Origin: CATQHL01 sp965242895
Lineage (GTDB): Bacteria > Actinomycetota > Acidimicrobiia > Acidimicrobiales > CATQHL01
Length of the DNA stretch: 64,000 bases
Direction: 5' to 3'
NCBI GenBank assembly: GCA_965242895.1
Contig: OZ251507.1
Coordinates: 2,480,001-2,544,000 of the forward strand
The number at the start of each line of letters is the position of its first letter. Positions within the stretch are counted from its first letter, which is position 1. The position numbers and the translations under genes were made by a program. Positions 26,188 to 37,995 of this stretch are shown piece after piece. The notes beneath the pieces were generated by a model. The model did no database searches. It was not told the origin of the DNA and saw only the letters and a program-made list of their open reading frames with translations.

Positions 26188-28245
26188 GTGCTCGACCGCC
26201 GCTCCGCTCCGTTCCGCGTGGTCGCCGATTTCGAGCCTGCCGGCGATCAGCCGTCCGCAATCGCCAACCTCAGCGAGGGTCTAAGGCGGGGAGACCGCTT
26301 CCAGACGCTGCTCGGCATCACCGGCTCCGGCAAGAGCGCAACGATGGCGTGGACGATCGAACAGGTGCAGCGCCCCACGCTGGTCCTGGCCCCCAACAAG
26401 TCGCTGGCGGCGCAGTTAGCGAACGAGTTCAGGGAGTTCTTCCCTCACAACCGGGTGGAGTATTTCGTCTCCTACTACGACTACTACCAACCCGAGGCGT
26501 ACATGCCGTCGAGCGACACCTACATCGAGAAGGACGCCTCCCTAAACGACGAGATCGAGCGGCTGCGCCACTCCACCACGTCAGCTCTCCTGACCCGTCG
26601 GGACGTGGTGGTGGTGGCGTCGGTTTCGTGTATTTACGGGTTGGGTAAGCCGTCCGAATACGAGGATCAGTTGCTCGTGGTACGCGTGGGGGAGGAGTGG
26701 GATTTGCGCTCCATTCTGCGAAAACTCATCGACATGCACTACGACCGGAACGACACCAACCTCGCACGCGGTTGTTTCAGGGTGCGGGGGGACACGCTGG
26801 AGGTCAAGCCCGCCTACGAGGAAAACGTGGTGCGGGTGGAGTTTTTCGGCGACGAAGTAGAGCGCGTCACAATCCTGGATCCTCTGACCGGCGAGCGCCT
26901 AGAGACCCTGGATGAGCTAGTCATCTTTCCGGCCAGCCACTACGTGACCACAGAGGAGAACCTGCGGCGCGCCGTCGTCGGAATCGAAGAGGAACTCGCC
27001 GAGCGGTTGAGCTGGTTTGAGTCCCAGGGCAAGCTGCTGGAGTCGCAGCGGCTGCGGATGCGCGCCACCTACGACCTGGAGATGCTCACGGAGGTGGGTT
27101 ACTGCAACGGGGTGGAGAATTACTCGGCGCACCTCGACGGACGCTCCCCTGGAGAGGCCCCGTTCACCTTGCTGGATTATTTCCCAGACGACTTCCTGAC
27201 CGTGATCGACGAGTCGCACGTGGCCGTGCCGCAGCTGAGAGGTCAGTTCAGGGGCGACAGAAGCCGCAAGGAGACCCTGATCGAACACGGCTTCCGCCTG
27301 CCGTCGGCAGCCGACAACCGCCCGCTCCGCTTCGAAGAAGTCCTGGAGCGGCTGGGGCCGGTGTTTTTTCTGTCAGCCACCCCTGGGCAGTTCGAACTGG
27401 AGGAGTCGTCTCAGGTGGTCGAACAGATCGTGCGCCCGACAGGTCTGGTGGATCCCGAGGTAATCGTCAAGCCCACCAAAGGTCAGATCGACGATCTGCT
27501 GGAGTTGATCAAGGGTCGCGTGGATGTCGGGGCTCGCGTGCTGGTCACGACGCTCACCAAGAAGATGGCTGAGGATCTAACCGAGTATCTGCTGGAGTTG
27601 GGAGTGCGGGTGCGTTACCTGCACAGCGAGGTCGACACCCTAGAGCGCATCGAGATCCTGCGCGATCTGCGGCTCGGACATTTCGACGTCCTAGTGGGCA
27701 TCAACCTGCTGCGGGAGGGGCTGGACTTGCCGGAGGTGTCGCTGGTGGCCATCCTCGACGCCGACAAGGAGGGTTTCCTGCGGAGCGAGACCTCCCTGAT
27801 CCAGACGATCGGCCGTGCCGCCCGGAACGTGGACGGTCAAGTGGTGATGTACGCCGACGTAGTGACCGATTCCATGCGCCGCGCCATCGGAGAGACCAAC
27901 CGCCGCCGCCGCCGCCAGCAGGAGTTCAACGCAGCCAACGGCATCCAGCCGCAGACTATCCGCAAGGCGGTCACGGACATCCTGGAGCTGATCCGCCCAG
28001 GCGAGCAGACAGCCCCAGCTCCCAAGCGGAAGCGCCAGCACCGCGCCTGGGAGTCCGGCTCCGAAGGGGACGACGCCCCGCTCACAGCCGAAGATCTGCC
28101 GCGCCTAATAGCCGCCCTCCAGGAGGAGATGAGCGAGGCGGCCGCCTCCCTGCGATTCGAATACGCCGCCCGCCTGCGAGACGAAATCAAAGAACTGAAA
28201 CGAGAACTGCGGGACATGACAGGCTCGCAATCCGTGACAGTCTGA
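26188..28245 (+). CDS. uvrB: UvrABC system protein B
   Basis: A 685-residue damage-verifying helicase of nucleotide excision repair, of normal length. Walker A is GITGSGKSATMAWT, the beta-hairpin includes YYDYYQPEAYMPSSDTYIEK, the helicase motif is VIDESHVAVPQLRG, and motif VI is IQTIGRAARNVDGQVVMYAD. The C-terminal UvrC-binding UVR motif is AASLRFEYAARLRDEIKELK. The start is the GTG at 26188, which gives a standard N-terminus (FRVVADFEPAGDQPSAIANL). Unlike several neighbours it has no low-complexity insert. The defence cassette begins 219 bases after its stop. Confidence 0.96.
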   Translation: MLDRRSAPFRVVADFEPAGDQPSAIANLSEGLRRGDRFQTLLGITGSGKSATMAWTIEQVQRPTLVLAPNKSLAAQLANEFREFFPHNRVEYFVSYYDYYQPEAYMPSSDTYIEKDASLNDEIERLRHSTTSALLTRRDVVVVASVSCIYGLGKPSEYEDQLLVVRVGEEWDLRSILRKLIDMHYDRNDTNLARGCFRVRGDTLEVKPAYEENVVRVEFFGDEVERVTILDPLTGERLETLDELVIFPASHYVTTEENLRRAVVGIEEELAERLSWFESQGKLLESQRLRMRATYDLEMLTEVGYCNGVENYSAHLDGRSPGEAPFTLLDYFPDDFLTVIDESHVAVPQLRGQFRGDRSRKETLIEHGFRLPSAADNRPLRFEEVLERLGPVFFLSATPGQFELEESSQVVEQIVRPTGLVDPEVIVKPTKGQIDDLLELIKGRVDVGARVLVTTLTKKMAEDLTEYLLELGVRVRYLHSEVDTLERIEILRDLRLGHFDVLVGINLLREGLDLPEVSLVAILDADKEGFLRSETSLIQTIGRAARNVDGQVVMYADVVTDSMRRAIGETNRRRRRQQEFNAANGIQPQTIRKAVTDILELIRPGEQTAPAPKRKRQHRAWESGSEGDDAPLTAEDLPRLIAALQEEMSEAAASLRFEYAARLRDEIKELKRELRDMTGSQSVTV

Positions 28246-28334
28246 AGAGGAGGCAAAGGGTGGAAGCGAAGAGAAGGCGAGCGAGGCGGAAACCAATGGA
28301 ATGCAGTTCTAGCTGCGAAGTTGGGGAAGGGGTG

Positions 28335-28352
28335 TTGACGGTGAGACGTCAA
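28335..28352. promoter_or_regulatory. Inverted repeat upstream of the methylase operon
   Basis: TTGACG at 28335-28340 and CGTCAA at 28347-28352 form a perfect six-base inverted repeat with a six-base gap. TTGACG also matches a -35 box, with CTAAGG 17 bases further on as a weak -10. AAGGAGGTCCTT follows at about 28360-28371. It could be an operator-promoter of the restriction-type operon that starts at 28465; this is inference. Confidence 0.35.
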
Positions 28353-28464
28353 GTGTCCTAAGGAGGTCCTTTTTAATGTGTCGAGGTCTGATTATGACTC
28401 CTTTGGATTTCAGCTAGGAGCCTTGAAGGTTGATTGGGTGAAATCGATTATTCAGGGACATTGA

Positions 28465-29487
28465 GTGGAATCTGAAGTTCGGAGAAGGCTGACTGTCGGC
28501 TGCTTGTTCAGCGGTATGGGAGGACTTGCTTCAGGTTTAGCAAAGGCGGGTTTCGAGATCGCCTGGGCAAGTGATATCGATCGTTACGCCTGCGAGGTGT
28601 TCAGACACCGGTTTCCAGGAGTAAAGGTGATTCAAAAAGACGTCAGAGAACTTTCTAAGCAGTCGGATGATTTAGAGACTGTTGATGTGTTAGCGGCGGG
28701 TTTTCCTTGCCAAAGTTTTTCACTTGCGGGAAACCGAAAGGGATTTGCGGATTCTCGCGGTGAAACATTTTTTGAGATATATCGGCTGCTTGAAGAGTAC
28801 GCTATGGAACAGCGGCCGAAGTTGCTGGTTCTGGAGAATGTGCCAAACTTGCTATACGGGGGTGAACGGGAATGGTTTGACGAGGTGCGTCGCAGATTGA
28901 GAAGTGTCGGTTACTGGTTTCGACAGGAATCATGTTGGATTGCGAATGTCAAAGAGGCAACTAGCATACCTCAGGACAGAGAGCGCCTGTTTATGGTTGC
29001 CGCGTTACGCAGTCGTTTTTCATATAACCCATTTATCCCCCCCGATGAGAGCAGCCCCCGAAATAATGTCAGAAGACTTGACAAGATTATCGATCGCAGC
29101 AAGCAGGGTGCAAGCGAGGCGTATCTGTCTCCGGAGAATCGATACTACAAGATGATTGATGAAAAAATTTCCAAGGGGGAATCGGATCAAAACATTTTTC
29201 AACTGCGACGCTCATATGTGCGTGAAAAAAGAAACGGTCTGTGTCCGACCTTGACTGCCAACATGGGAGGAGGCGGGCATAATGTTCCATTCGTCAAAGA
29301 TGAGTGGGGCATCCGTAAATTGAGCGTTAAGGAAGTGGCCAAGCTGCAGGGTTTTGATCTTCGAAAGAAGCTGTTTCCAGAAATTCCAGAAAAAGACCAG
29401 TACAGGCTGTTAGGAAATGCTGTTTGTGTCGAATTGGCTTATCTTGTTGGGGAGATTTGTGCATCCATTTTAGAAGGAGAAAGTTAA
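28465..29487 (+). CDS. dcm: DNA cytosine-5 methyltransferase
   Basis: A 340-residue C5-cytosine methylase. In order: motif I CLFSGMGGLASGL (residues 13-25), the catalytic motif IV GFPCQSFSLAG (PCQ at 81-83), motif VI VLENVPNLL (124-126), motif VIII IPQDRERLFMV (about 175), a target-recognition region, and motif X YRLLGNAVCVELA near the end. All catalytic residues are present. The start is the GTG at 28465. The gene ends at 29487 and the next ATG follows immediately, so the five genes 28465-33496 form one operon. GC content falls sharply here compared with uvrB, which points to transfer. Target sequence unknown. Confidence 0.92.
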   Translation: MESEVRRRLTVGCLFSGMGGLASGLAKAGFEIAWASDIDRYACEVFRHRFPGVKVIQKDVRELSKQSDDLETVDVLAAGFPCQSFSLAGNRKGFADSRGETFFEIYRLLEEYAMEQRPKLLVLENVPNLLYGGEREWFDEVRRRLRSVGYWFRQESCWIANVKEATSIPQDRERLFMVAALRSRFSYNPFIPPDESSPRNNVRRLDKIIDRSKQGASEAYLSPENRYYKMIDEKISKGESDQNIFQLRRSYVREKRNGLCPTLTANMGGGGHNVPFVKDEWGIRKLSVKEVAKLQGFDLRKKLFPEIPEKDQYRLLGNAVCVELAYLVGEICASILEGES

Positions 29488-31431
29488 ATGACAGATGCTG
29501 AAATTAGTTGGGAATTCCCGAGCAATAATGGCGGGAGAATAGACGGCTTCAATGATCCTGGAATTGCCCACTTCAGTGGACAGCGAGTGTCGAGATTGGC
29601 GCGGGAAGTCATTCAAAACGCTCTCGACGCGAGAAAAGATAAGAATGAACCTGTGCATGTATCGTTTGAATTGGTCACCTTGAAGTCGCGCGATTTTGGG
29701 CGAGATGAACTGATGAAGGCTGTCCTTTCTTGCCAAGAAGAAAACGATGACCCTGTTTTCGAGGATCAGCTTAAGGAAGCTGAGAATTCTCTAAGTGGTG
29801 ATTACATTTCTTGTCTGCGAATTTCCGACCGCAATACTACCGGTCTAGTGGGAAACAATTGGAAGAGCCTCATTAAAATGCAGGGAGTGAGCCACAAGAC
29901 CGATCAAGGCGCAGGGGGCTCTCATGGTATAGGTAAATACGCCCCATTTGCGATCTCATCTGCCAGAACAGTTTTCTATTGGACTTGCTACGAAGAAAAC
30001 GAAGGTTTGGTTGAGCGTTGTCAAGGCAAGTCTGTTCTTATGTCACATAAGGATAAATCAACTCAAGGTACAGGCTTTTACGGCGTAAAAGATGGTTGCC
30101 AAGAGATTCCACGAGAGAAAATTCCAGATTCGTTACGGCTGCTCCAAAATGGGAAACCAATTTGTGGCACAAGTATTTTAATATTAGGTCCTCAAATAAA
30201 GGAAAGTGAGTGGCGTAGTGCAGTTGCTGCAAGTGTACTTGAAAACTTCTTTTACGCTATAGAAAAGAATATGTTGAATGTAATGATAGAACCGAAAGAT
30301 AACGACGAAGTGTTCGAAGTTAATTCTGGAAATCTTCAGTACTGGTTTGAAAAGTTTATTAAAGATGAGGGTGATTCTGAGGAAGGGGATCCCAATGCTA
30401 TATCTCAAGCTAAAATGTTTTGGCAAATATCTTCTGGAAAATTGACTGCAGGAGTCGAACAATTCGATACTCAGGATAAAGACTTAGGGCATTGCAGACT
30501 CTGGGTTAAAGTAGATAAAGGTTTAACTAGTAGAGTTGGCCTAGTTCGTCGCACAGGTATGCTTATTACCGACCAGCAGAAGAAACTTACCCACTTCCCT
30601 AGTTATCAGGATTTTGCAGCGCTATGTTTCTTTGAGGATCCTAACGGTAATGAGCTGCTCCGTCGTATGGAGAATCCTTCTCATGACCAGTTTGAACCGG
30701 AACGACTATCTGGTGTTCAGGTGAAGGAAGGGGAGAGAGCTTTGAAAAATATCGCGAAGTGGATACGCGATAGGATACGTGAACTGGCATATACCTCTTC
30801 TACGGGTCAAACTACTCTTTTACCTGAACTCGCTAAGTTGCTTCCTGACTACTACCCTGATGAAGAATTCGAAGATTCCCCAGAACTATCTGAAACAGAG
30901 GGCGAACCTGGATTTGCTGAACGGATTAAAGTGAAGCTTAAACCAATACGGCGCTCAGTTATGGCCCCTTTGCCCATTTTTGATGATGAACAAGAAGATT
31001 TTGACGGCGACGGGGAAGATACAGGTAATTTTGGAGGTGAAAGACAGGATGAGAATGGCGGTGATGATGGTAATGGGAGTGGGATTGGCCCTAATGAAGG
31101 AGATGGAAGCGGGGGCGTTGGCAGTCGCGGTGGAATGAAGGGAAAGCGTCTGATTCAGGTTTCACGAGTACGTGTATTGCCGATACCGGATCGTTCTAAT
31201 TGTCGACGGATCAGCTTTATTCCCGGAAAAAGTGGTTTGGCAATGATTCGTGTTGATGAGGCAGGAGATTCCGCCCTCATTCCTAGGGATGATATACGTT
31301 CTGCTGACGGAACTCCTTTTGAGCTTGTGAGACTGAAGGAGGGTGAAAGATGCACGATAGACATAATGGCGGATGACCCGTTAGAGGGCTGTGCTTTGTG
31401 GGTGGCTGCTTATGAGAGCGAGACGCAGTGA
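29488..31431 (+). CDS. GHKL (MutL/MORC-type) ATPase of the methylase operon
   Basis: A 647-residue protein with an N-terminal GHKL ATP-binding fold. The N-box is REVIQNALDAR (Glu40, Asn44, Asp47), the G1-like motif is LRISDRNTTGL and the G2 motif is GGSHGIGKYAPFAIS. MutL/MORC-like ATPases in restriction-modification operons are known; such proteins clamp or move on DNA in an ATP-dependent way. A long linker rich in Asp, Gly and Asn (about residues 505-555) leads to a beta-rich C-terminal domain that I do not recognise (FIPGKSGLAMIRVDEAG). There is no nuclease motif. The ATG abuts the methylase stop, and the 3' end overlaps the next GTG by four bases. AT-rich like the rest of the cassette. Confidence 0.8.
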   Translation: MTDAEISWEFPSNNGGRIDGFNDPGIAHFSGQRVSRLAREVIQNALDARKDKNEPVHVSFELVTLKSRDFGRDELMKAVLSCQEENDDPVFEDQLKEAENSLSGDYISCLRISDRNTTGLVGNNWKSLIKMQGVSHKTDQGAGGSHGIGKYAPFAISSARTVFYWTCYEENEGLVERCQGKSVLMSHKDKSTQGTGFYGVKDGCQEIPREKIPDSLRLLQNGKPICGTSILILGPQIKESEWRSAVAASVLENFFYAIEKNMLNVMIEPKDNDEVFEVNSGNLQYWFEKFIKDEGDSEEGDPNAISQAKMFWQISSGKLTAGVEQFDTQDKDLGHCRLWVKVDKGLTSRVGLVRRTGMLITDQQKKLTHFPSYQDFAALCFFEDPNGNELLRRMENPSHDQFEPERLSGVQVKEGERALKNIAKWIRDRIRELAYTSSTGQTTLLPELAKLLPDYYPDEEFEDSPELSETEGEPGFAERIKVKLKPIRRSVMAPLPIFDDEQEDFDGDGEDTGNFGGERQDENGGDDGNGSGIGPNEGDGSGGVGSRGGMKGKRLIQVSRVRVLPIPDRSNCRRISFIPGKSGLAMIRVDEAGDSALIPRDDIRSADGTPFELVRLKEGERCTIDIMADDPLEGCALWVAAYESETQ

Positions 31432-32291
31432 AATTCGGTCCTGGTAAAGCGTGGCAGTATCCGGTATTGCGCCCTAGGCATTACGGTGACGACTATCCTC
31501 AAGCAGAATTTGAGGTAGACATAGAACTGACTAGAACAGAAAATAGCACTGCTTCAAGTTTGCGCGCCGAGTTTTTCCTTAGCGATCTCAATCTTAGTGC
31601 TCTTGTCGAAAATGGTTCTGCTAAATATGTTCTGCTTGTCAGTTCCTCGAAGACACGCTTTCGGAAGGCGCTCGAATCGGCTGAGACGAAGATTGAAGAG
31701 AATTTCACTGCCGGCGAACTTTCAGGCAGGGTGGATTTTTCAGCCTTCCTAATAGCTACATGCCCAACGAAAGCTGCTGACTGGAACGGCTGGCATAATG
31801 ATTTCAATGGCTTCAAATTTGAGATTGAAACAGGATCAGTTTTAGCAGTCGAAGAACCTAAGTCCTATTGGATCGATAGAGCGGATGAAAGACCTTTGGG
31901 ATCTATCTTTGTGCATAAACCAAGCTCTGATCTACAGAATGAGCGATGGACGGTCAACCTGGAAGCAGAGAGAGTAGAAATTCTTATGTCCCAAGAAGTT
32001 TCAGACTTGTATAAATCAGTCAGAGAGCGAATAAAAGATGAGATGGATGTTCAGTATCTGATGAACAGCCTTTACTTACCGGCACTTATTAAGGTTCTTT
32101 ATGAAGCAGATCGTAACGCAGAAGATTATGAAGAATATAGATGGTTTTCTGCGCTAGATAATCTATTGGACAATCAAGAGTGCCATAAATTAGGTTCACA
32201 AAAGGCTGACCGTTCTTCGGACGCGCAAAAACTTCTTCAGCTGCCCTTTGCAAAAATACTTCGTCTCCTCAACCAGGAAAACAATGAATAA
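31428..32291 (+). CDS. Unknown protein of the methylase-GHKL-Vsr operon
   Basis: A 287-residue soluble protein that I cannot assign. It begins FGPGKAWQYPVLRPRHYGDD. Residues 25-150 look beta-rich (AEFEVDIELTRTENS, KYVLLVSSSKTRFRKALE), with an EIETGSVLAVEEP segment near 142; residues 190-285 are helical (LYKSVRERIKDEMDVQYLMN). No PD-(D/E)XK, HNH or helicase motif is evident, although an unusual nuclease fold cannot be excluded by eye. The GTG start at 31428 overlaps the ATPase stop as GTGA, and its end overlaps the next start by eight bases (ATGAATAA), so it is translationally coupled to both. It probably forms part of the effector or sensor of this system. Confidence 0.65.
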   Translation: MKFGPGKAWQYPVLRPRHYGDDYPQAEFEVDIELTRTENSTASSLRAEFFLSDLNLSALVENGSAKYVLLVSSSKTRFRKALESAETKIEENFTAGELSGRVDFSAFLIATCPTKAADWNGWHNDFNGFKFEIETGSVLAVEEPKSYWIDRADERPLGSIFVHKPSSDLQNERWTVNLEAERVEILMSQEVSDLYKSVRERIKDEMDVQYLMNSLYLPALIKVLYEADRNAEDYEEYRWFSALDNLLDNQECHKLGSQKADRSSDAQKLLQLPFAKILRLLNQENNE

Positions 32292-33048
32292 GCTGAAGTA
32301 TTATACATTGGAGACTGTAGACAATCTGCAGCAGGAGGCACATCTCCACCTTGAGTGGTATTATGAAAAAGAAGGCGCTTCCCCTAATCTGTGCCCACTA
32401 GGAGGTAGTCGTGAAACACGTTTAGAATTACCTCAATTTAATTCAGAGTTGGTTGTTGATTCTTCTAAACCTTCATCAAATGACCCTGAGAATGCTCTTA
32501 TCGTTTATAATGCCTTGTGCTCATTGACTCCGCATCAGGCTTCCCTTGAATGTCTTTGGGTTTATCTGTCTCACTGTGTTTGTGACGACTACGTTCGCAG
32601 GAGGTGGTTGGCAAAGAGGCTGTCAGATGATGAGAAGGCAGCGAAAAAGGTTAGGAACCATTTTTTCGCGAGAGGAACCAGAGCTCTGATTCGTGATAAT
32701 GGGGTGTCTCGCTTGTGGTGGCTAGGTAAAACCGCGCATGATGTTGCCCCTAAAGACCCTGGCCAATTCCTGCGAATATTGCTATTTAGGCAGGATGTGC
32801 GTTCAGCGCTTCTCGAGCGTCCTTCCTTGTCAATGAATGTCCGCGTATTGCGAGGGGTATATAAGATTTTATTAGAAGATTGGCAGGCTGAGAAAAAGTT
32901 GTTCCAGCGATTCACGTTCCGCAATTGGATGATGGCGCTCAACCGCCGAGGGGGAGTCATATTGTTGGATTCGCTGCCTGACAAGGAACTCGAAGAATTG
33001 CTGCGCTCGGAAGCAGAGAAAGCATTACTAGAGAATCAAAGTGGATAA
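32284..33048 (+). CDS. DUF6339-like protein of the methylase-GHKL-Vsr operon
   Basis: A 254-residue mainly helical protein. I start it at the ATG in ATGAATAA (32284), which overlaps the previous stop; an earlier in-frame start would add 12 unlikely residues. It has the look of the DUF6339 family, including LECLWVYLSHCVCDDYVRRR, a central HFFARGTRALIRDNGVSRLWWLG, and PGQFLRILLFRQDVRSALLE; I hold this name with moderate confidence only. No catalytic motif is evident. The last eight bases overlap the Vsr gene (GTGGATAA). Proteins like this tend to accompany methylase and Vsr genes, but no activity is known to me. Confidence 0.6.
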   Translation: MNKLKYYTLETVDNLQQEAHLHLEWYYEKEGASPNLCPLGGSRETRLELPQFNSELVVDSSKPSSNDPENALIVYNALCSLTPHQASLECLWVYLSHCVCDDYVRRRWLAKRLSDDEKAAKKVRNHFFARGTRALIRDNGVSRLWWLGKTAHDVAPKDPGQFLRILLFRQDVRSALLERPSLSMNVRVLRGVYKILLEDWQAEKKLFQRFTFRNWMMALNRRGGVILLDSLPDKELEELLRSEAEKALLENQSG

Positions 33049-33496
33049 TCTAGATCCTGAAGCGCGCTCACGATGCATGTCGCGCATACGTTCCCGCGAT
33101 ACAAAGCCGGAGTTTGTTGTTCGCTCTGCTGTTCATCGTCTTGGATATAGGTTCCGACTTCATCGGAAAGACTTGCCAGGGAGACCTGACTTGGTTTTCC
33201 CCCGCTTAAAGGCGGTGATTTTCGTTCACGGCTGTTTTTGGCACTGGCACCCTGACCCGGATTGTCCGATAGCGGTCTTGCCCAAGTCGAACGTGGAGTA
33301 CTGGGGTCCTAAGTTTCTGCGTACCCGTATACGCGACAGAGAGAATACGGAGTCGCTGCAGGAGGCGGGATGGCAGGTTATGGAGATTTGGGAATGCGAA
33401 CTGCGGGATCGGGAAAAGCTCGTTGGCCGCATGAGAGAATTCCTAGAGGCGCAAGAAGGCGCCCTCCAAGCCAAAGAGGTGTCTAGCAGTTCTTAA
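33041..33496 (+). CDS. vsr: Very-short-patch-repair (Vsr) endonuclease
   Basis: A 151-residue Vsr nuclease, which nicks DNA 5' of the T in T:G mismatches left when 5-methylcytosine deaminates. Family landmarks: RCMSRIRSRDTKPEFVVRSA, GYRFRLHRKDLPGRPDLVFP with the catalytic aspartate at about residue 50, VIFVHGCFWHWH with His63 and His68, and the C-terminal GWQVMEIWECEL. The GTG at 33041 overlaps the previous gene by eight bases. Pairing with the methylase at the head of the operon is expected, since it counters the mutagenic cost of methylation. In some operons Vsr-like proteins serve as the restriction nuclease instead, which is possible here because no other nuclease is recognisable. Confidence 0.9.
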   Translation: MDNLDPEARSRCMSRIRSRDTKPEFVVRSAVHRLGYRFRLHRKDLPGRPDLVFPRLKAVIFVHGCFWHWHPDPDCPIAVLPKSNVEYWGPKFLRTRIRDRENTESLQEAGWQVMEIWECELRDREKLVGRMREFLEAQEGALQAKEVSSSS

Positions 33497-33602
33497 GTCT
33501 GATCTACTCGTCTGGTTTGTTTCTTTGAGTGGCTAAGGCTTTGAGCTGAAAGGAGGGCACGCTTGTTCGCTCGTCGCTCATCCTGTTCTTGCCGAAGCGA
33601 AC

Positions 33603-34784
33603 TCAATTGTTGCAAGAAGGAGATGCAGCCAAGAGGCGGTAATCAGCCGCTTTGAAGTCTTTGTACCGCTTGTCGCGTTCTGCTCTGGGGAGGAGCCAGC
33701 GTTGACGGAACCATTCGAAGATTGCGTCGGTGTCTGGGTTGTTTCGGTCGAGTTTCTGGTCTTGACCGCTCAGGAAACTTCTGGTGTTGGCGCCTAAGGG
33801 TGCGACGAAGATTTCACGTTTGATTCCGTGCATCAAAAGGGTTGGCGGCAGTCCCAGAAGCGGGAGAGATTTGCGGACTACCTCTCGCCTGTTGCGAAAT
33901 CCTTCTCCCCACGCCGAGTGTTTGGCAGTGGCAATACAATGCCTGTTGGCAAATCGTTTCAGATCTTCGTAGAAACCGTCGCTGAACTGGAAATCGCCGG
34001 AACCTCTTGTGAAGCCCACGCTTTGGAACACCTTTCGTTCGGCGTAGCGGAGTCGATTGTAGAGAGACGACCTTCCGAGCGCCGACGTGGTGGTCAACAA
34101 GGCTAGGCGTGCGTCCAAAGGCTGCTGGTTTATGTAAGAACTGCGTCCTTCGTATTTTTCCTGAAATCGTTCTTGGACATATCGGCTGGTAGTCAGCAGG
34201 GCTACGAGTTTCCCGCAGAGAAGTTGGGAGTATGGGGGCACGGCGCCCAGCACGAAGAGATCCATTACGCACTGCAATCGTTTCTTTTTGTTTTGATGAT
34301 CCCAGCCGATCCATCGATCTCGGGGGCCTAGGCTGAATATGGGGTCGTGCAGTCCGAAGATGCCGATCAACTTTCCGTTGGATTCGTCACTGACCAGAAA
34401 ACGCATCCGCCTGCCGTAACCGGCCGACACGGGGATGCTCCAGTGCAGGCGGACGTACCTGAACAGCAGTTCGTCCTCTGACCCCGATTCCACCAAGTGG
34501 AGGCGCGGGATAATCCGTTCAGGGACGACATCTTGTCCGTCGGCAATTCGCTTGAGCAGCCGCTTTTCGTGCCGCTCGAGTCCCGGTCGGCTTCGCTCCT
34601 GATTGTGCCTGACCGCTTCTCGATGAAGGGAGCGAAGTAGTTCCTTGTTGCGGAGATCAGGCGGAACGATGCAGTCGTTCTTGAGAGTGAAACCTTGTTC
34701 GTCTAGGGAATCGAGGATGCGTTGTCGCAGTTGCTGCGCCTCTTGATGCGCATCGAGTGCGGGGTCGGCAGCACTTGAAGTCAT
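33603..34784 (-). CDS. DruA-like protein (DUF4338), solitary
   Basis: A 393-residue protein resembling DruA of the Druantia anti-phage systems. The DUF4338 landmarks are LRFLVSDESNGKLIGIFGL-type text, seen as RMRFLVSDESNGKLIGIFGL, then GPRDRWIGWD with the conserved RDRWIGW, and LQCVMDLFVLGAVPPY followed by LCGKLVALL. The C-terminal part carries RLRYAERKVFQSVGFTRGSG and a histidine-containing region. No DruB-E, helicase or other partner is present. It converges with the Vsr gene 107 bases away and its GC content is between that of the cassette and the core genome. DruA biochemistry is unknown to me; association with the neighbouring methylase operon is inference from position. Confidence 0.7.
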   Translation of the reverse strand: MTSSAADPALDAHQEAQQLRQRILDSLDEQGFTLKNDCIVPPDLRNKELLRSLHREAVRHNQERSRPGLERHEKRLLKRIADGQDVVPERIIPRLHLVESGSEDELLFRYVRLHWSIPVSAGYGRRMRFLVSDESNGKLIGIFGLHDPIFSLGPRDRWIGWDHQNKKKRLQCVMDLFVLGAVPPYSQLLCGKLVALLTTSRYVQERFQEKYEGRSSYINQQPLDARLALLTTTSALGRSSLYNRLRYAERKVFQSVGFTRGSGDFQFSDGFYEDLKRFANRHCIATAKHSAWGEGFRNRREVVRKSLPLLGLPPTLLMHGIKREIFVAPLGANTRSFLSGQDQKLDRNNPDTDAIFEWFRQRWLLPRAERDKRYKDFKAADYRLLAASPSCNN

Positions 34785-34969
34785 ACCATGCCTAATGGTG
34801 TGAAGCGAGGTGGAGATTTGTCGTTTCTTTGGTCTGTATAAAACTCAGATTAGCGGTCGTTGCCCGACAAAGCCTTGTTCCGTCAGGGGGCATTGCCTGA
34901 CTAGCCCCGGTTCCCGTCCGGTTGCCCTATATCCGTATTCGCCCGCCTGTCCGCTCTACGCTTAGCGCC

Positions 34970-37933
<2,964 letters not shown>

Positions 37934-37995
37934 CGGCCGGTCGTGGCGGCCGGTGCTTGCGGCTTCGGAATTGCTGTTAGACTTCGGCGAAAACA

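Noticed and set aside
28465..34784. Classical DISARM, BREX or complete Druantia system
   Set aside because: No DrmA/DrmB helicase, PglX/PglZ/BrxC or DruE-type helicase is present; only single families overlap with those systems.
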